From Suttonella indologenes (lineage in GTDB: Bacteria; Pseudomonadota; Gammaproteobacteria; Cardiobacteriales; Cardiobacteriaceae), in contig NZ_UHIA01000004.1 in assembly GCF_900460215.1 (NCBI RefSeq), positions 224,501-288,500 on the forward strand: a stretch of DNA of 64,000 bases, read 5' to 3'. Made by a program: the position numbers and the translations under genes. Below, piece by piece: positions 63,418-64,000 of the stretch (the first letter of the stretch is position 1; each line of letters starts with the position of its first letter). The notes below the pieces were generated by a model, which worked only from the letters and a program-made list of their open reading frames with translations, was not told where the DNA came from and did no database searches.

Positions 63418-63654
63418 ACCAGCGCGGACACCATTGCCGGCATTATTGCCGATGAAGCGGCAATCGGCATGATTAACAGCAAAACCACCGCCGTGCGTAT
63501 CATTCCCGTGCCGAATAAAGAGGTGGGCGAAATGGTAGAATTTGGCGGTTTGCTGGGTTCTGCACCGATTATGCCGGTCAAAACAGGGGATTGCAGCGTG
63601 TTTGTCAATCGCGGTGGACGCATCCCCGCGCCAGTGCAGTTTTTGAAAAATTAA
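63418..63654 (+). pseudogene. UPF0210 (DUF711) family, C-terminal fragment
   Basis: A frame without a start reads TIAGIIADEAAIGMINSKTT and VEFGGLLGSAPIMPVKTG and ends at a stop at 63652-63654. This is the highly conserved C terminus of UPF0210 proteins. The first four fifths of the gene are missing; DNA to the left is the palindrome and repeat R. Confidence 0.8.
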
Positions 63655-63674
63655 AGAATTTGGCTCCAAAACTG

Positions 63675-64000
63675 CCGCCGCGGCGGTAGTTTCATAATCA
63701 GTAATCACATCCTGACCATGTCCCTTAGCAAAGACATAAGTATCATTGCCATAGCCGCCATTTAAATAATCATTACCTGCGCCGCCGTTCAAAATATCGT
63801 TACCGTTATTGCCATAGAGCTTGTCATCGCCCGCTTCGCCGTACAGTTCATCGTCTTTGTCTGCACCACGCAGCACATCGTCTCCTCCGCCTGCATAGAC
63901 AATGCCTTTGCCTTGCCAGTATTGATAGTTATCGCTATTCTCTGTGCCATGCAGAATCAAACCGTTTTCCATCAGTTCTTCTAAGCTGAAAGTCTGATCG
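63675..64000 (-). pseudogene. Second RTX gene, 3'-truncated, entering from the right
   Basis: The minus-strand frame runs from beyond the window through GLILHGTENSDNYQYWQG, GEAGDDKLYG and GGYGNDTYVFAKG, almost identical to the repeat units of the complete RTX gene at 58260-59095. At about 63676 the similarity stops (DYETTA) and the frame runs antisense into the UPF0210 fragment, so the C terminus and export signal are lost. It may serve as a donor for recombination with the complete gene. Confidence 0.8.

Noticed and set aside
1..64000. CRISPR arrays, tRNA or rRNA genes
   Set aside because: No regularly spaced repeats with unique spacers, no cloverleaf with CCA-type end and no rRNA sequence were seen by eye; a tRNA scan would be decisive.
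1..64000. Neisserial or Pasteurellaceae DNA uptake sequences
   Set aside because: Neither GCCGTCTGAA nor AAGTGCGGT is enriched, so they do not identify the organism.

Overview
The window looks like a chromosomal segment of a host-associated, facultatively anaerobic Gram-negative bacterium. Most of it is moderately GC-rich: pyruvate formate-lyase, an adenylylation-type glutamine synthetase, FabA/FabB unsaturated fatty acid synthesis, poly(A) polymerase, an N-acetylgalactosamine-type PTS and a clade I nos operon. This gene set fits a gammaproteobacterium; a relative of Cardiobacterium/Suttonella is my best guess, at low certainty. A clearly AT-richer block (about 5.0-18.5 kb) has the codon use and gene content of Moraxellaceae and looks acquired.

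Layout. 1-235: start of RNase D. 423-4983: GNAT acetyltransferase, then a three-gene sensory set (galactose/glucose-binding-protein-like lipoprotein, membrane CheA-like kinase, CheY-like regulator). 5028-18456: patchwork island holding msrAB, remnants of IS30 and IS5, three unknown genes, two IS630 copies bracketing a broken acinetobactin-like siderophore block (decarboxylase tail, barA/barB-like exporters, thioesterase, truncated isochorismate synthase), a GFA-family gene and an IS982 element. 18587-21708: coupled phospholipid operon (CDP-alcohol phosphatidyltransferase split by a recent IS630, acyltransferase, CdsA-like). 21793-27770: PLD-like protein, SLC13 transporter, pflB/pflA. 28434-30289: dadA and a divergent Lrp-type regulator. 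31089-36325: agaZ-agaS and mannose-family PTS IIB, IIC, IID, IIA. 36403-44539: glnA, queH, DUF4124 protein, fabA-fabB, L,D-transpeptidase, RDD protein, aromatic aminotransferase. 44912-53324: SCO1-like protein and nosRZDFYL behind a perfect FNR box. 53334-56818: small lipoprotein, pcnB, folK, ppa, greA. 56902-64000: rearranged RTX locus flanked by long direct repeats and gene fragments.

Small mobile and structured DNA is a theme. At least three families of about 93-109 bp elements carry TATAGT-type terminal inverted repeats and TA insertion preference; one family matches the ends of the resident IS630 at 20.4-21.3 kb and is probably its non-autonomous (MITE) derivative. Copies have supplied a stop codon to a gene, landed inside a transposase gene, and inserted in the loop of an intrinsic terminator. 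A separate roughly 125 bp structured repeat occurs three times, twice ending exactly at an ATG with a Shine-Dalgarno sequence.

The most unusual coding system is the RTX locus. A lipoprotein, a protein with an RTX-type N-terminal module, and an 1110-residue RTX protein lie in one direction. The RTX protein starts with an HExxH metallopeptidase-like domain (M91/NleD-like by eye) joined to a FrpC-like calcium-binding body. A second, truncated RTX gene lies immediately beyond.
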